Origin: Armillaria gallica
Taxonomy: Eukaryota > Basidiomycota > Agaricomycetes > Agaricales > Physalacriaceae
DNA: 64,000 nt
Direction of reading: 5' to 3'
Assembly (NCBI GenBank): GCA_037576215.1
Contig: JBANDB010000002.1
Coordinates: forward strand, 682,001 to 746,000
Position 1 is the first letter of the stretch. The number at the start of each line of letters is the position of its first letter. The notes under the pieces are model-generated. The model had not been told where the DNA came from. It made no database searches and worked only from the letters and a program-made list of their open reading frames with translations. This document shows, piece by piece, positions 22,789 through 35,700 of this stretch. The position numbers and the translations under genes were made by a program.

Positions 22789-23190
22789 ATGTCCTTCGAT
22801 ATGTTTTCACTCATGCAACGCCGTGCTCAAGGACGCAGAGCAGGAGGAGGAGGAGGAGGTGCTCAATCATCCGGATTCGGAGGGCCAGGCGGTTTCTCCA
22901 GCTTCTTATCCGGGGGTGGCGGTACATCCGGCTTTGGTGGGCTTGACCCCAAGGCATTCACCGCGTTTCCTGGAATGTCGCCTTCATCATTCTCTCCCGG
23001 TTCTTCTCCTCCCGCACCTCAGCAGACCCCCGAGTCGTCGTCAGCTCCCGAGGAATCACCTGAGGAGCCGTCTGCTTCGCCTCTTTCCGGAGGTCCAGCT
23101 GGCAATCTCGCGTCTTTGACGAATCTCGGAGGGTTCGGCGGTGGGATTTTTGAGTCCTTCCTTGGGTCGAAGACCGGTGGCGGGCAGTAG
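22789..23190 (+). CDS. Gly/Ser/Pro-rich low-complexity protein, hypothetical
   Basis: A 133-residue single-exon protein starting MSFDMFSLMQRR. It has a Gly run (residues about 17-25), repeated G-F-G-G and SSFLSGGGG segments, then a Pro/Ser/Glu-rich central part (SSAPEESPEEPSAS), and ends with GGIFESFLGSKTGGG. No domain is recognised; disordered. A TATA box sits about 190 bp upstream. The promoter, but not this gene, is found duplicated 2.7 kb to the left. Possible roles (RNA-binding or condensate-type protein) would be guesses. Confidence 0.65.
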   Translation: MSFDMFSLMQRRAQGRRAGGGGGGAQSSGFGGPGGFSSFLSGGGGTSGFGGLDPKAFTAFPGMSPSSFSPGSSPPAPQQTPESSSAPEESPEEPSASPLSGGPAGNLASLTNLGGFGGGIFESFLGSKTGGGQ

Positions 23191-23614
23191 GCAACGAGAG
23201 GCTTTGTTGGTATCCGAACAATGATTTGATGTAGTTTTTAGGGGAATTTTCCTGTTCCCAAGTCCCGTCGTTATGTATCCTTAATGTACACCCATCCTTA
23301 ATAATTACCGATTCGGAAACGAGTTTGCAACGAAAACTAAAAGTGAAATTTGCGCAAACTGGGAATGATCGGACGGTCTTCGGCAATTTGGTCCGTTCTT
23401 AGCCTTGTTTCCTTCCACCACCTTGCTCGTCGTCAACAGTCAATGCGCCTTCCTCTATTTCTCCATGGCGTGTCCAGAGATGGCTTCTCTCTGGATACGC
23501 ATGTATTCTCGCTCCAGTGACCCACTATATCCCCTGATGTAAGAGACTTTGCAGTTTCATATTGTCCGGATTCACACTACATTTACAGGTAGATACACAA
23601 ATAAAAGTACAGAA
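23191..23614. other. Intergenic, convergent 3' regions
   Basis: Nothing beyond presumed 3' UTRs of the genes on either side. Confidence 0.5.
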
Positions 23615-25093
23615 TCAAAGCATGCCCAGGGCGCGCATCTCGTTATAGCGATCCGTCCACCAAGCAATTCTTGGATCAGCCGGGTCAAGGTCGAAGATAT
23701 CCTCGAATGGGACGTTGTAGTCGAGCCCTTCAATCTTGGTACGAGAGCTGGCGGTGAACTGGAAACCATTATTCTGATTCATCGTCTCTTCAGTGCGTGT
23801 GGATCCGCTAGCCACCTCACGTTTGGGGCTCTCGACCTGGCCAACGTCCTCCCTACATGTGGTTGAACCAAGCTCAGACCACGTATCCTCCAGTATGACC
23901 TTGTTGTTATCGAAAGGGTTGGTGAACACGGGCCTCCCTCGATTGGCGTTTGTTTCGTGTGACGCTTCCGCCTGTGGCATCCTCTCAACTGGCGAAGCTG
24001 CAGAAGCACCGAGATTGAACCGGGGGGTCGCAGGAGGGGTTGGTTGAAAAGCGTCGAGATTGAATGGATTGGCGGCAAAGTTGATGGGGAACCTCGGGGC
24101 AGGGGCAGCAATGAAGTGAGGTGCAGGCGGGGCGTTGTGGACCCGGTTCGCCAGAGAGTTGGTCTGAGAAATGACCATGGGCCGAACGTCTTCCGACAAC
24201 GTCGTGAATTTTGACCGGGCTGTTGGGCCCGGCTTCGGACCCGTATACGCATGGGTTGATGGTCTCTGAGCAGGAGATCCCCACCGCTCGAAGGCGCCGA
24301 AGTTTGGAGGGGGTCCGTTAAGCGGATTGGCTCGGCTGAATCGCGCATCTGCGGACACGTTCGCGGCAGGGGGTATATACTCTCCAAACGACATTGAATG
24401 AAAGGCAGATGAGGGATTGTAGGCGGATGCAGGACCATATGCAGACAAATGCGAAGGGATGGTCTGCGTCTGGGCGTACGTGAAAGGGAATGCCGTGTCG
24501 GCGTGCATGGATGGCGCTGTTGTAAACAAAGTCTCTGCTGCTGCCATAGGGTTCGAGTATTCAGTGGGGTGGGTGGCAGGGAATGGGGAACGGGCTTTGG
24601 GAACTCGAGTTCGGACTGAGCTCTCGACGACCCCTCGCCTAAACTTGCTGCAAACCTGTTCAATCCTGGAGAACGAAATCTGTGGCGAATCAATACTGAG
24701 GCGGGAAAGAAGCGTGGACGCGCTCACCAATGCATCGCGCGCGTCAGCGTACATATCGGCTTGCGTATATGCATGGGGCTGGGGTGGGACTCGCACCCCA
24801 CCGCTTGTCGGAACCGTCGTCGAGCCAATAGGCAGTTCCGCACGGTCGGCAGCGTCATTGTCGACGCTCTGAAAGACGCTTAGAGACGATGAGAAGTAAT
24901 GGGTTGGATGCCTCACCATTTCAGCCGGTAATGAGGCACTAAGGTCTATCAGCTGCCGCGCCAATGTGAGGAGGTCTCCCAGTACCTGCGGTACCGCTGA
25001 ATACCAGTGGCAGATAGACGGACGCGACATGCTCACCGTATCCACCTCTGCTAAAATGAGGTCTTCGGAGGAGGTGTTGAATGCCACGGACAT
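23615..25093 (-). CDS. Hypothetical protein, RPVFTNPFDN family member 1
   Basis: Up to 492 residues, mostly Pro/Ala/Ser/Asn-rich and probably disordered. Features: a helical N-terminus (VLGDLLTLARQLIDLSASL); a short motif QISFSRIEQVCSKFRR; HAYTQ; a long Pro-rich centre; the motif RPVFTNPFDNN; and the C-terminal ADPRIAWWTDRYNEMR. The three motifs recur in 42426-42811 and/or 45428-46792, which defines a local family I cannot name. A 48-nt segment at 24869-24916 has intron borders (gtgagg...ttcag), is a multiple of three and lacks stops, so it may be a true or retained intron; without it the protein is 476 aa. TTTATAA lies about 105 bp upstream. Function unknown. Confidence 0.75.
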   Translation of the reverse strand: MSVAFNTSSEDLILAEVDTVSMSRPSICHWYSAVPQVLGDLLTLARQLIDLSASLPAEMVRHPTHYFSSSLSVFQSVDNDAADRAELPIGSTTVPTSGGVRVPPQPHAYTQADMYADARDALVSASTLLSRLSIDSPQISFSRIEQVCSKFRRGVVESSVRTRVPKARSPFPATHPTEYSNPMAAAETLFTTAPSMHADTAFPFTYAQTQTIPSHLSAYGPASAYNPSSAFHSMSFGEYIPPAANVSADARFSRANPLNGPPPNFGAFERWGSPAQRPSTHAYTGPKPGPTARSKFTTLSEDVRPMVISQTNSLANRVHNAPPAPHFIAAPAPRFPINFAANPFNLDAFQPTPPATPRFNLGASAASPVERMPQAEASHETNANRGRPVFTNPFDNNKVILEDTWSELGSTTCREDVGQVESPKREVASGSTRTEETMNQNNGFQFTASSRTKIEGLDYNVPFEDIFDLDPADPRIAWWTDRYNEMRALGML

Positions 25094-26164
25094 TGGTGCA
25101 CGATGGATACTATGAAGGGAAGCAAAGTAGAGAGTTCGGAGGACGTCCAGTCGCGCGGGAGAAGGTGAAGAGAAAGGAAGAAGAGAGGTGAATTTGACCG
25201 CTTATAAAGCCGTTATGTGCCGCTAGTTTGGTGCGCCGCCTTTGTGCTTTAGCACCTGTTTTGGTCGTGTCGCAAGACAATTGTATGTTGCCACCCCGCC
25301 ATTGTTGCCGCATTGTGCTGATCTGCCACTTGAAGAATTTCCCTCGAAGATGAATGGACTGTTGGTCATGGGCGTAATAATCTATCCCCATGGTGCAGGA
25401 AATCCGGATCTAGTTGGCTGGCAGTGATGGTCTTTTGGTAGGCGTCAGTCCTTTGAGGAGACCAGCGACTCTCGCTCATTTTTTCGTTATTTCCTCAGGT
25501 CGGTTTACGTTCGTAGCTTGTTCCGCAAACTGGATTTACGGTTGATACTTCCGGAGTGGCTAGTGATCTATCAATGTATCAATCACTGTTAACTGTCTTG
25601 GGTGGACGAACTTTTCACACGGTATAGGACCATTTCAGTTCTTGTCTTGTGGTTCAAGATGAAAGCGCGGAAAAGACATACGTTGAATGTAGCTGCTGGT
25701 ACTTGTATCCAATCTCTACCCACACTTGAATGTTGTCGCTACGAATGACTAGGCAGAGTTGAACAGCCCGGTTCCGACCTTGATTACAGGTGGAAATCTT
25801 TGTCCTTTTACACGCCGCTGCTTGAGATGTAGTGTTTCCGTTTGTGTCTGTATCTTATTAGATTTTGAGTATCTCATGAGGTCACCGGTGAATACCCTTG
25901 GTGTGTTTACGTGACGAGTGAAAGGATACCCGTTGGACGCGAAGACTTAGGGTGATGGCAGATACAAGGCTGCCTACTAGGCGGTGTATGACTACCTGAT
26001 TCTCTAGTACTTGTGCCGCGCAACGCTAATGGAATGTTGTTTCAAGAAGCAGCCGCTCATCAAGCTTGCCTTAAGGGCTTCAGCCCCTTCGATTCTAGAT
26101 CTCAGAATGTTTGAACTCCGGAACACGGCCCGAAATAGTGTTGAACAATGAACGACTACGTAGT
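25094..26164. other. Intergenic
   Basis: No coding evidence on either strand. Confidence 0.5.
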
Positions 26165-26172
26165 ACGCACAC

Positions 26173-26603
26173 TAGGGTTGCGCACGAAACCCTAGGTTTT
26201 GATACACTAGGGTTTCGGACCGGTAAGTTACCGGTTAGTTACAGGTAATTTACCTACCCCCGCTGGAGGGGTTTTCGTCGAGCTAACTTACCTGTCATGT
26301 GATGACATTTGAGCAGCAAAATCACCACTATATTCAATCCTATGGCAGTTGCATTTTGTTTACAGCTTACAACGCATCTCTTTAGTAAATTTCAATTAAT
26401 CACACTTCAGGAGAAGAAAAAATGGGTAGAAGAATACGAACATGAACATGCTGAGAGATTTTTGCAAATGACGCGCGTCAGGCATGTGATTATACACGTG
26501 ATAGGTAAGTAACGGTAAATTACCGTATCAAAACACCCCCCTTGGAGAGGGTTCGGTATAAAACGGTATGTTACATCCCCCATAGGTTTCGTGCGCAGCC
26601 CTA
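26173..26603. mobile_element. hAT-like MITE (non-autonomous DNA transposon)
   Basis: A 431-bp element with terminal inverted repeats: left TAGGGTTGCGCACGAAACC, and the right end identical in 18 of 19 positions in reverse complement. It is flanked by a perfect 8-bp duplication ACGCACAC (26165-26172 and 26604-26611). TIRs starting TAGGG with an 8-bp target duplication fit the hAT superfamily. The interior is noncoding, with subterminal inverted motifs around taccggtaa/ggtaatttacc. No transposase is present, so it would need one in trans. It inserted 70 bp from a tRNA gene. Confidence 0.8.
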
Positions 26604-26672
26604 ACGCACACCGCCGCACAGTGCACAGTGCGCACAAGCAAAAACAAAAATTACATATCGTTCCAGTTTGAT

Positions 26673-26744
26673 TACGCCGAAGGGGAGTCGAACCCCTACC
26701 GCTTGCTTGGAAGGCAAGCATGATAACCGTTTCACCATCGGCGT
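26673..26744 (-). tRNA. tRNA-Gly (anticodon UCC)
   Basis: On the minus strand the cloverleaf folds completely: a 7-bp acceptor stem ACGCCGA/TCGGCGT, a D arm with GG in the loop, an anticodon stem CTTGC/GCAAG with loop CTTCCAA (anticodon TCC), and a T arm AGGGG-TTCGACT-CCCCT. No intron. The discriminator is A. On the minus strand the gene is followed by AT-rich sequence. Confidence 0.88.
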
Positions 26745-29700
26745 CACAACACATTTCTGATCTAATGAAGCTGATTACCAAACGACTACCGATGAGGTTG
26801 TTACCCTTGTGCCGTACTAAACTGCGTCTCTTCTTAAAACCACAGTCATGTTCTACGAACGGACGACCCACAATACTTCCAAGGCTCCCACTTTACTGTT
26901 ATTTAGCCTGGTCATTGACCAAGAAGACCTGTCGTAAGCAAAATCTTATCCTCCTCTGTCCGGTAATTAAAGCACTTGCATCGGACAGTATGATTGCTAT
27001 TGTATACGACTCCGTATGTCTGCTCACATGCTCACATTTATTTGCACTACTTGAATCCGACTTACCACCGCCACGGTATATGCCAGACAACGAATTCCTC
27101 ACGAAAACCGTGAAAGGTGCGGAATGGCCGGAAGAATATGCTCCAGCGGAGTCCCGTCCTTAACGCCCGACCGAAATCGTGTCGAATCCTGAATCCTCGC
27201 ATGGATCGACTTGTATGCTGCGGTCGAAGGCCAAGAATCGCTACCTTTGACCGTAACTCCATAACAGCGTTGGTAAGGAAACACTTCGATAATAACCTTG
27301 GAGGACACAGATATTTAAATGGTCCCCTCAAACGCACACGGCCTGGGATGTACCTAATCACCCGTCGATCGCCTCGGAGAAAGGCTTGATTCGATGCCGG
27401 CTATCACGAGGTGAAGAATGATGTATCTATTGATGCAGACTGTTCATATAGCTTTGAATTTATGCTTTCGTTTGGTTCGTATTATAGTGAGTCGCTGTAT
27501 GCGTAATAATCCAAGAGCCCCGCTGATCAAGATTCTCTTCGCTACAGGAGCCCGCAAATACTCTTGTGCAGATGATACGGCCACAGGTATTTCACTATTG
27601 CAACATGTTTATATCTTTGGAGCTAAGCTGACGGTGCGCTGATACACCGAGATCATCGCTCATATGTTATATATCCAGACTGCTGACCCCCTTGTATAAC
27701 ATCACTCGTGACCTACACATCGTCTGCCTTTCAAAGAGTTGCATTACCGGCTATTCAGTCAGCAATGCATAAGTGTCGCTGTTCACAACGTCTTCATTCC
27801 GTAGACTCGGTTCATAAAACTATAACAGGACAACGAAACGGGCGAGTTTCTATCAGAAACGGTGGACTCTAGCTTACTTCGCCTTACAGTGATCGTGGCC
27901 TACGATCGCGATACATTATGGAAAATCGCCGCCACATTACATGCCGACTTTCAATCGATTTATTCTTGTACCTGGATGGTCAGCGGATGACGTTGGTACC
28001 TTATAGCGCACAGCCTGCCGCTCGAGTGACTTTGTGCTTGAGTCCGGCTTCAAGAAACTGATAAAAGGTCAGGCCTGCCTTCTTATATTTACCAGAAAAC
28101 TGACGGTTAGATGCTGTAATTTGTGTACAAGACCTGCGTAGAAAGACGCCATTGTGACTACGGAACATTACACCCATATGGACCCATAACCTACGTGAAG
28201 ATAGCGGCGAACGCCGACCCTGGTCCAGAGCCCAGGCAGTGTGAGCTTCAGTTTCCAATATACTGATAAAACTTCTCCGGTAATGATCTCAGATCTAACT
28301 CTTTTTCTATTCCCCGGTTAATAAGTAATGCTTGGCTGCCCTGAACACACCTAACTGCGTTATCAGATATCCGCATAAACCTTTCACGACCACTTTCGAG
28401 GTCAATGGGCTGATAGTAATTCCAGGAGGCTCGACAAGCAGACTTGTCGATCTTTATTAATGGTACGTATCTGTTCCCAGTGACATATTGCAATCTATTT
28501 TGTCAGTAGACAGGTGCAGACATACGATTTCAGACCTCAGGGACGGTCGCACTGCTTCGATTCGGGGCCGACACGAGAGCAGGCAATGGCATAATCGAAT
28601 GGTGCCTCTCCGGCTATTAAAATTCTCGCAAGTGTAAACCGAACGAAGTCTCTTGCGGGTTTTATATATCCGACCAATGAAAATTCCTTTCCTATGGTTC
28701 TTTGTCCAATCGTCTCAAATCCGGGTACCGGGAAGAGTATTATCGGTTCTTTTCGTAAAGCATGTGCTCACGATGTCCTTTTCGTTACGTTTCCATGCTC
28801 TGACTCGACTGCGGCATCCGATCCTTACTACTTTACTTCGTGGATGCTTCGTTTTTTGAGCTCTCCGTTCGCTGTGATCAAATTTTCTTCAGACCATTGA
28901 GCGTTTGGAGAGCTCAAATCGATGCTTACCGTTTCCTTCCGGTGATGATCCACATTTACTCTTTGCCCCACCTTCGTATAAATAAAGAATTGTATACCGT
29001 GGTGATCTTCTACTGTATTACCCTCCAACTTTTGACTAAATGAGATGACTGAGAGAAGACCGTCTGTCCGCTCATTTCAATGAGGCTGAGGAAGTAAACC
29101 TGCAACAGAACTTGTTTCAAGAGTACGTGTTTGGACATTGCCATTCTGAGCAGGAGCATTTTGGGGTGAATCAAGGGAGGGGATAATAGGCCGTTAAGAT
29201 TTGCATATGCTCTTAAATCTAAAATCACCATCAACTGACGGAGAAGACGAAAGAATAGCTTCTGCCATCTATGATACAGATACACAGATTTGAGCAGAAA
29301 AACATTGCTCTCTAGACTAACAGGCTGACGCTTGAATGCGCCAAAAAAAATTTGAATCACCAAAAAAGCATCCGGACCTGTACCCTCCGTCGCTTTTCAC
29401 TAGAATTCCCCTGGAATTTTTATATCCGAGCATTCACGGCGTTCTAAGATGGCACATAAGATACGGTTACTTATCGCGGGAGTAGAAGGCCAAGAAAGGC
29501 ATAATTTCAATTTGGCATCAAAGGGGAGGCAAACAAACCCAACTCTTCCACCGTCGACGACGTCGTACGCGTCTTGCTTTATTACTTCCATGCACATTTC
29601 GTTCAACCACAGTGCAGCAGTCAGGACATATCGATACTAAGTACGAACAGGCGCTGCTGGTGCGCGACTTTTGCTATTTCTCGGTGTCGTGGCCTGACTT

Positions 29701-29780
29701 TGATTTCCCTGCTGCAGGACGACAAGGACGACTAGAAACGACGCCTACAGATACAGAAAAATCTCTTCTTTACCGGCCGA
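26745..29780. other. Gene-poor 3-kb interval
   Basis: Only short frames. A minus-strand pair of frames (28248-28493, with a possible intron at about 28494-28535, and 28001-28258) and another at 28828-29028 have ordinary protein-like composition but could not be joined or recognised. They could be decayed genes or transposon remains. No TIR, LTR or reverse transcriptase motif was found. Confidence 0.45.
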
Positions 29781-32700
29781 ATGCCACGACGCGGTGCTCC
29801 GTCTTCCAATACATTGAGTCCCCAGGATTCGTCCTCACCGAACGGTCCTACTTCCCTTCGTTCCAATTCGCCTACTGCAGGCATCACTCAGTTCCTTTCC
29901 AAGCCTTCTAAATGGTTCGGCCGTAGCGTTTCCTCACCAAAATCTAGCTCTGGTAGCTCAACGGAGCCCAGGGCGAGCAATTCGTCGGCCAGGAAGCACA
30001 AAATTTCGCACCCAACAGATCCGAGACCGATATTGGACGGGTATGCTGGTTCTAACGCCAGGTGAGTCACCTATCACTATTCATTTGGTCGCCGTTAACA
30101 CGTTCTCGCCGCCTTAGGTCTGTGCTAGATCTTTCGACACGACCGCCGAATTCACTCGACATTTCCCCCTTTCACCCTCCAAGCTCGCCGTCTACTCCCA
30201 TCGCCTCCTCGACCGGTCTCGGCGACCTGCGGAGTATGTCTCGAAAAGCATGGTCGCGGTCTGCTGACGACCTGGGGAGCATGTCCGCCGTCGTTGAGTC
30301 TCCTGTCAACGCAGTATTTCAGGACAAGGTCGCCCAGTATCGCAACAGGAGCAGTGGCGGCAGCAAGACCGAGCAACAGCAGCACGTCGCAAGCAGTCAG
30401 ACAGGACGTCAGCCTTTCCCTACCATCATCACCAGTGTTCCTCCGGAACAATCACCTTCTAGCGCCCCCATTCTGTCGCCTGTAACCATATCTGTTTCCG
30501 CGCCTAATGGCGAAGAATCTACCACTCCTTCCAGGCAATCCCCTCCTTCACACGTCCATACGCGCTCTCATTCCTTCACTCCTAAATTATCATCTAAATT
30601 GGCTTCCCCTAGATTCCCCCCCAGCCCGAAACGTAAAGGTTCGGGCGAGCTCGATGGAAAGGGCGCATTTCCTTTTGGTTTCGGCGCCCACTCAAGGCCA
30701 ATACAGCCAGAAACCGGCCCTTCCTCGGTACCTGGTACGACTGGGTCGCGTTCGAATGCACTCTTATCCCCTAACACCACTGTTGAATCTGAAACCGACG
30801 ACAACGCCGAAGCTGATATTACCAAACGGGCTTCACAGATTGTGTACCACAAGGGGTTAATAAATCGCCTCGCGGATGTACCGCACAACCTCCAGAATTC
30901 ACACGTGGCATTGTCCAAGGGATGGAAACCGTTCAAGCTTGAGCTGAAAGGCTCCAAGCTGTACTTTTACAAGCCTCCCGGCGACAGAAGCGCTGCCATC
31001 AAGGATCTTTTCCCGACGGTGTTGGTACCGCCAAGTCAAGAAGAGATTGCAGAGTTAGAACTCGAAGGCAAGGAAAGCGGGCTAGACACCGGTGGAAAGG
31101 ATCGTTTGCGTAAAACTGATGGCGGGGTCCGAAAGAAGAGGGCATACTGGGGAAGGAGAACGCATCCTGACCTCTCGCTCGATGACAATGGAACCATTCA
31201 GAAGGGGACCTTCGAGGCGCTAGTCCACGAATGTGTCTTTGGTACCACCTTCTTCACCAGTGACGCCTCCGCCGAGCAGGAGAAATGGAAGGATTTTGCT
31301 TCAGCTAATCTTCTCTGTCTCCCAGTGCTCGCTGGTCAAGCGAAGTATGAAGCAGAGTTCTTGCGTTGCACCGAGTACCTTATTTCTGGGACGGAGGATG
31401 ATGTGAAGGAAGATTTGCGTTCGAAAGTCGTGTGGTTAGCTGGCGAGTATTTGAGGTTCCAAGAAGTGCCCGCAGACTTTTCTGCTTGGGAAGAATGGAG
31501 AGCCGAAACCATCCCAGGGGCATCTTTTGCTGTAGTAAAACCGACATCTGGATCTCTTACCACTTCGACCTCAATGCAGGCCCTCTACGTCCCCTCTCCT
31601 GTCGGATCCCCAAATCCTGTTCATTCCCCCAGCATGCCGAACGTTGCTTCCCCAAATTTAGGCACCTTCTCCCCGAGGCCTGATGAACCATCGAAGTTAC
31701 CTTCATTAATGGATCTATTGACTACATATGACTCTCCCCCGTCACCCGTCCCATCATGGAAAGGGACATCGACTGATATCAGAACGTTGGAAAATCAGAC
31801 CTTACATCCACCTTTTTCCCCAAAAACGCCACCGCAAGCGTCGTGGGTTACTGCCCTTGATCGTGAAGGACTATCACGCGATGTTTTGTTATCTCTTGAC
31901 CCCCAGCTTATAGCACGTACTCTCACCCTATTCCATCGCAGTGCCCTTCAGAGCGCTCCGCAGAACTTGACTGCAGGTTACATTCTCGGACACGATGGGC
32001 TATCCTCCGCGCCGAAGACATCAGAGACTTATTTTGGCGCACTGTTCGGCAGCGACGACCGTCCACACTGGCTCACAAAGCTGTTGCTGATGCAGATTCT
32101 AGGAGCGGATACGTCCAGTGGTTACGTGGGCTCTCCTCATTTATCTTCTCCTAATCGCAAGTCAGAAGAACGTACATCGCGGACACATTCTCGCTCAGAG
32201 TTAATTTCCGTGTGGGTTCGAGTAGCAGAGATCTGCAGGGCAAGTGGCGATGCATGCACTTGGGAAGCGATCAAGGCTGCGGTGTGCTGTGCACCTGTCG
32301 CACGGCTAGAGAAGGTGTGGAAGAGGGTGGAAGCCTCGGCCGTTGCTGCTGTCGAAGCGTGGGTGTATCCTGATGACGACGGTGCGTTTATTGGCGTGCA
32401 AGAGCCAAAAACGACACCATGGGGAGGGGATCTGAGGACTCGGGTGAAGGCGCAGATGGACAAGGTGAAGGATGAGGGGTCCGATGAGACGCTAAAGGCT
32501 CAGTCGATGGAGACCATCCGCAAGTGGTTTGAAACATATAGAACTGCGTTTTCGCTGTGTCCGAGGAAGATCGTTCTATCAGACGACGAAGTCAGTGAAG
32601 ATGTCAAGAAACTGGTGACATACTGGCGCGAGATGTTCATGGAGGGTGGTGGTGGAGGTGGTATTGGCCTCAAGTTCGCTCGGTATGTTATATATGTTCG

Positions 32701-35700
32701 CTCCGATCCTATTTCGATCTTATTGTTTCCCATGACAGAATCGACCAATTTATGTCCCTTTCATTAGCGGCAGAACCTCGTCGGAAAGGCTTGTTCGAGC
32801 CTCACTTTTGGTCACGACCTTCTTCGAATTATCCTCCAAATGTGTCGTTATTACCCCTGGTTTTCCCCGAACCCCTTCCCACGGTATGTCTTGTTGACCG
32901 GAGCCTTGCATTACGCGGACGACTAGACAGCGATGCGGCGACAGATATCCACGCTGTCCGTGCTGTCGATGGACGTATACGGCAAGAAGAACGTCGAGTA
33001 CCACCGTTTGATCCAACAGCCGGCGTGCTTGCTTCGTTGAGCCTTGGAGGTACAGTAATCCCGGTACACAACGGGGATCTCCTTCTTGTCGTCCAAGGTG
33101 GTAATGATTCCGTACCGAGCTCTCGTCGCTCTTCTCGCGCACCATCACGACCGCCGAGTTCTAGTATCACGGATCTCTCTGAGAAGCCTCCGGGTCGTAC
33201 ACCGTCAATACGAGTCAAGCCGGGGTCCTCACAGGTTCTAGACCGTAAGAGCAGCATGGCGCGACGCAGTTCACTCCCAGCCCTGTCCAACCGGCCGACA
33301 TATGTGACGTCAGAAACATCGACAGACAGGCCATTGCGAGCTCTTGTACAAGCAGGAACACTGAACAATCTTGTCGATATTTTGGTTCATGGACTCAAGA
33401 ATATATGTGTTTCTGTCGCCGACGACAACGGCGAGATGTCTTTGCGCGAAGGCACTCGAGAGCTTGTGGTTGACCGAAAGGAGTTTTCCAAAGTATGGTG
33501 GAACGTGTTTCGTAGTTTTGTGACCCCTTTGGTATTCTTCGAAGTGAGTCTAAAATGCATTTCGCTTCTTTTTCTCAGTGATTTTAACTTTCTTTCCTTC
33601 TCAAGTTACTACGAAAGATGTACATCAAAGCCCAGCCTCGAAGCTCACCACCACGATTATCTGAATATACGTCAAAAGCGAATGTTCGCGCAGAGGTGCT
33701 CGAGACAATGCTGGAGTGGGTCACTGGGGGAGGTGGCGCCCAAGATGTTTTGGATGACCCGCAGTTGCTGCAAAGCCTGCAGTCTTTTTTGGAGAGTCCT
33801 GATGACCACGTTTTTCGTGTTCCCGCGGACCTTGAAGGAGAGGCTAGTCTAAAGCAGTCCATGTCGTCATTACGTGAGATGAGGCAGTCTCTTCGCCGTA
33901 ACTTCCGAAGTCAGTCGATGCGCCCTTCTTCACGAACTTCTTCATCATCGGCCATCATACCGTCGCCAAGCATTGTCCGTGTGCGGAATATGAGCGCCAG
34001 GGAATCCCCTGATATTGATCGAATAAATGCTGAGGAGCTAGTGGAGATTCTTGACGGCATGGCCTGTGCGACGTTTAGCAATGTTACGGAAGAGGTATAT
34101 ATTTCTCTGATGTTTCATTTCCGACGCTGAAAACAGCTCCGTATTAGGATCTTTACATCACGTCTGACTTACTCGAAGTTCAAAGCGCTGACCGAACCGG
34201 CTGGTTTTCGTCTAAAGAAGGCCCCACCGCCGAAGATAGTATGGAAATTCAGACCATTTATTCTCACATCCAAGACGTCGAACCTTCACTTCTGATCTCG
34301 GAACTAGGCCAAGATTCCCTCTACCGACTTCTTCCCCCCGGTGTTCGCAGTTGTATCAGGGCGTACGCCATCTTACGCAAATGGCTGATATCAAAGATTG
34401 TGGCGCCACGATTAGGACTACAAGCTCGACAAGCTCGGATGGAGCTCCTGCTCCGGACCATTGAAATCAGCCATATACGGAATACAGAAAAGAGTACAAA
34501 ATTGAGGCTGATTGACCAAGCCTGCGTTCGTTCATTTGTTGAAGCCGTGGTGTCGTCTGCAGTAATGAGCGTTGAGAGTCGAATGCACTATCGGGCCTGG
34601 CAAAACGTGGCGGCAAGCCGCAACACGCAATGTGATTCTCTGTCATCTCTACTGTCAAGATCATCTAGCCAGTCTTTAGGGTCAAAGGATGCATTAACAG
34701 TTGATATGGGTTGGGTCATAGAACGGCTTCTTGACGTTATATCGACACCTGATGTAGTAGAGCCAAGCCAAGATGGTCAGAGCCTCGTCAACTTTGATAA
34801 ACGCAGGTGAGTCATTTTACCCACAGCGAGACAGGTCCTTGATTTTCGTCATTCAGGCACTTGTGCAATCTGATTGCCAACACACCGCCACTTCACTCGT
34901 CCCGGCAACGTGGCGATATAGCGCGCCGGGGCTTTGAACGTTTGAACAACATCGAACGCGAAGTCGTGACCCTGCAATTTGATCATCGGGGGATACGGGA
35001 GGAAGGCCAACGCGAAGGACTACACGGGAACGCCAATGGTCCGCCATCGACCAGGAGGCTGTCTCGTCCATTCCAACGCATACTCCTGGCCCAGACGGAC
35101 AAGATCAGACGTGATCGCAATTGGCGGAGTAGGCTTCAAAAGGAGAAACTTCTGGAGCAGTCAAGGAACGAGAAGCGCGAAGACATGCTTAATAAAGCCA
35201 TGCGACCCCGAAAGCGTCCCGGCACTCCGACGAAACAACATCGCAACAAGAAAAGCATGTCTGCGTTTTTGCACTTCATGCGGCCAATCTCTAGTGCTTT
35301 TGGCAGTGAACCTACGCACGGTCCCGAGTTGAAACGCACAGTCTCTGAGCTCGACTTTACCCCCACTGGGAAGCCGGTTTTGGTGCTCAGCTTGGTCGAC
35401 GCGCGCGTGGTCGAGTTCATCAATAACGAGCGCTCGTATATGTTCAAGGTCGATACCGAAGACGGAGGCCATTATCTGCTGCAGGCGATGAATAAGCGGG
35501 ATATGACCAAGTGGTTGGAGACTATCAACCGGGTGACGAAAATGGCGGCTAAACGTCGACTTACGTATATCGGCAGTTCGCCCAAGCCCGAATTGTCCGA
35601 TCTCAGGGCAGGATCTTCAGCACCGTCAAGAGACCCTAACGCTGGTAAGTCGATATCTGTGTCCAAGCTATCACCCTCCCTTATACCTTATGACAGTCTT

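Noticed and set aside
23779..24693. Minus-strand open frame of 304 codons
   Set aside because: It is a shifted frame of the gene at 23615-25093, Arg/Pro/Leu-rich as expected from GC-rich shadow reading, and lacks the conserved blocks.
28694..28900. Plus frame with NPGTGKS resembling a Walker A loop
   Set aside because: A stop lies just before its first Met, the position expected to be Gly/Ala is Ser, and no Walker B or downstream domain follows; possible remnant or chance.
32829..33368. Minus frame of 179 codons
   Set aside because: Antisense of the RhoGAP gene exon; Arg-rich shadow.
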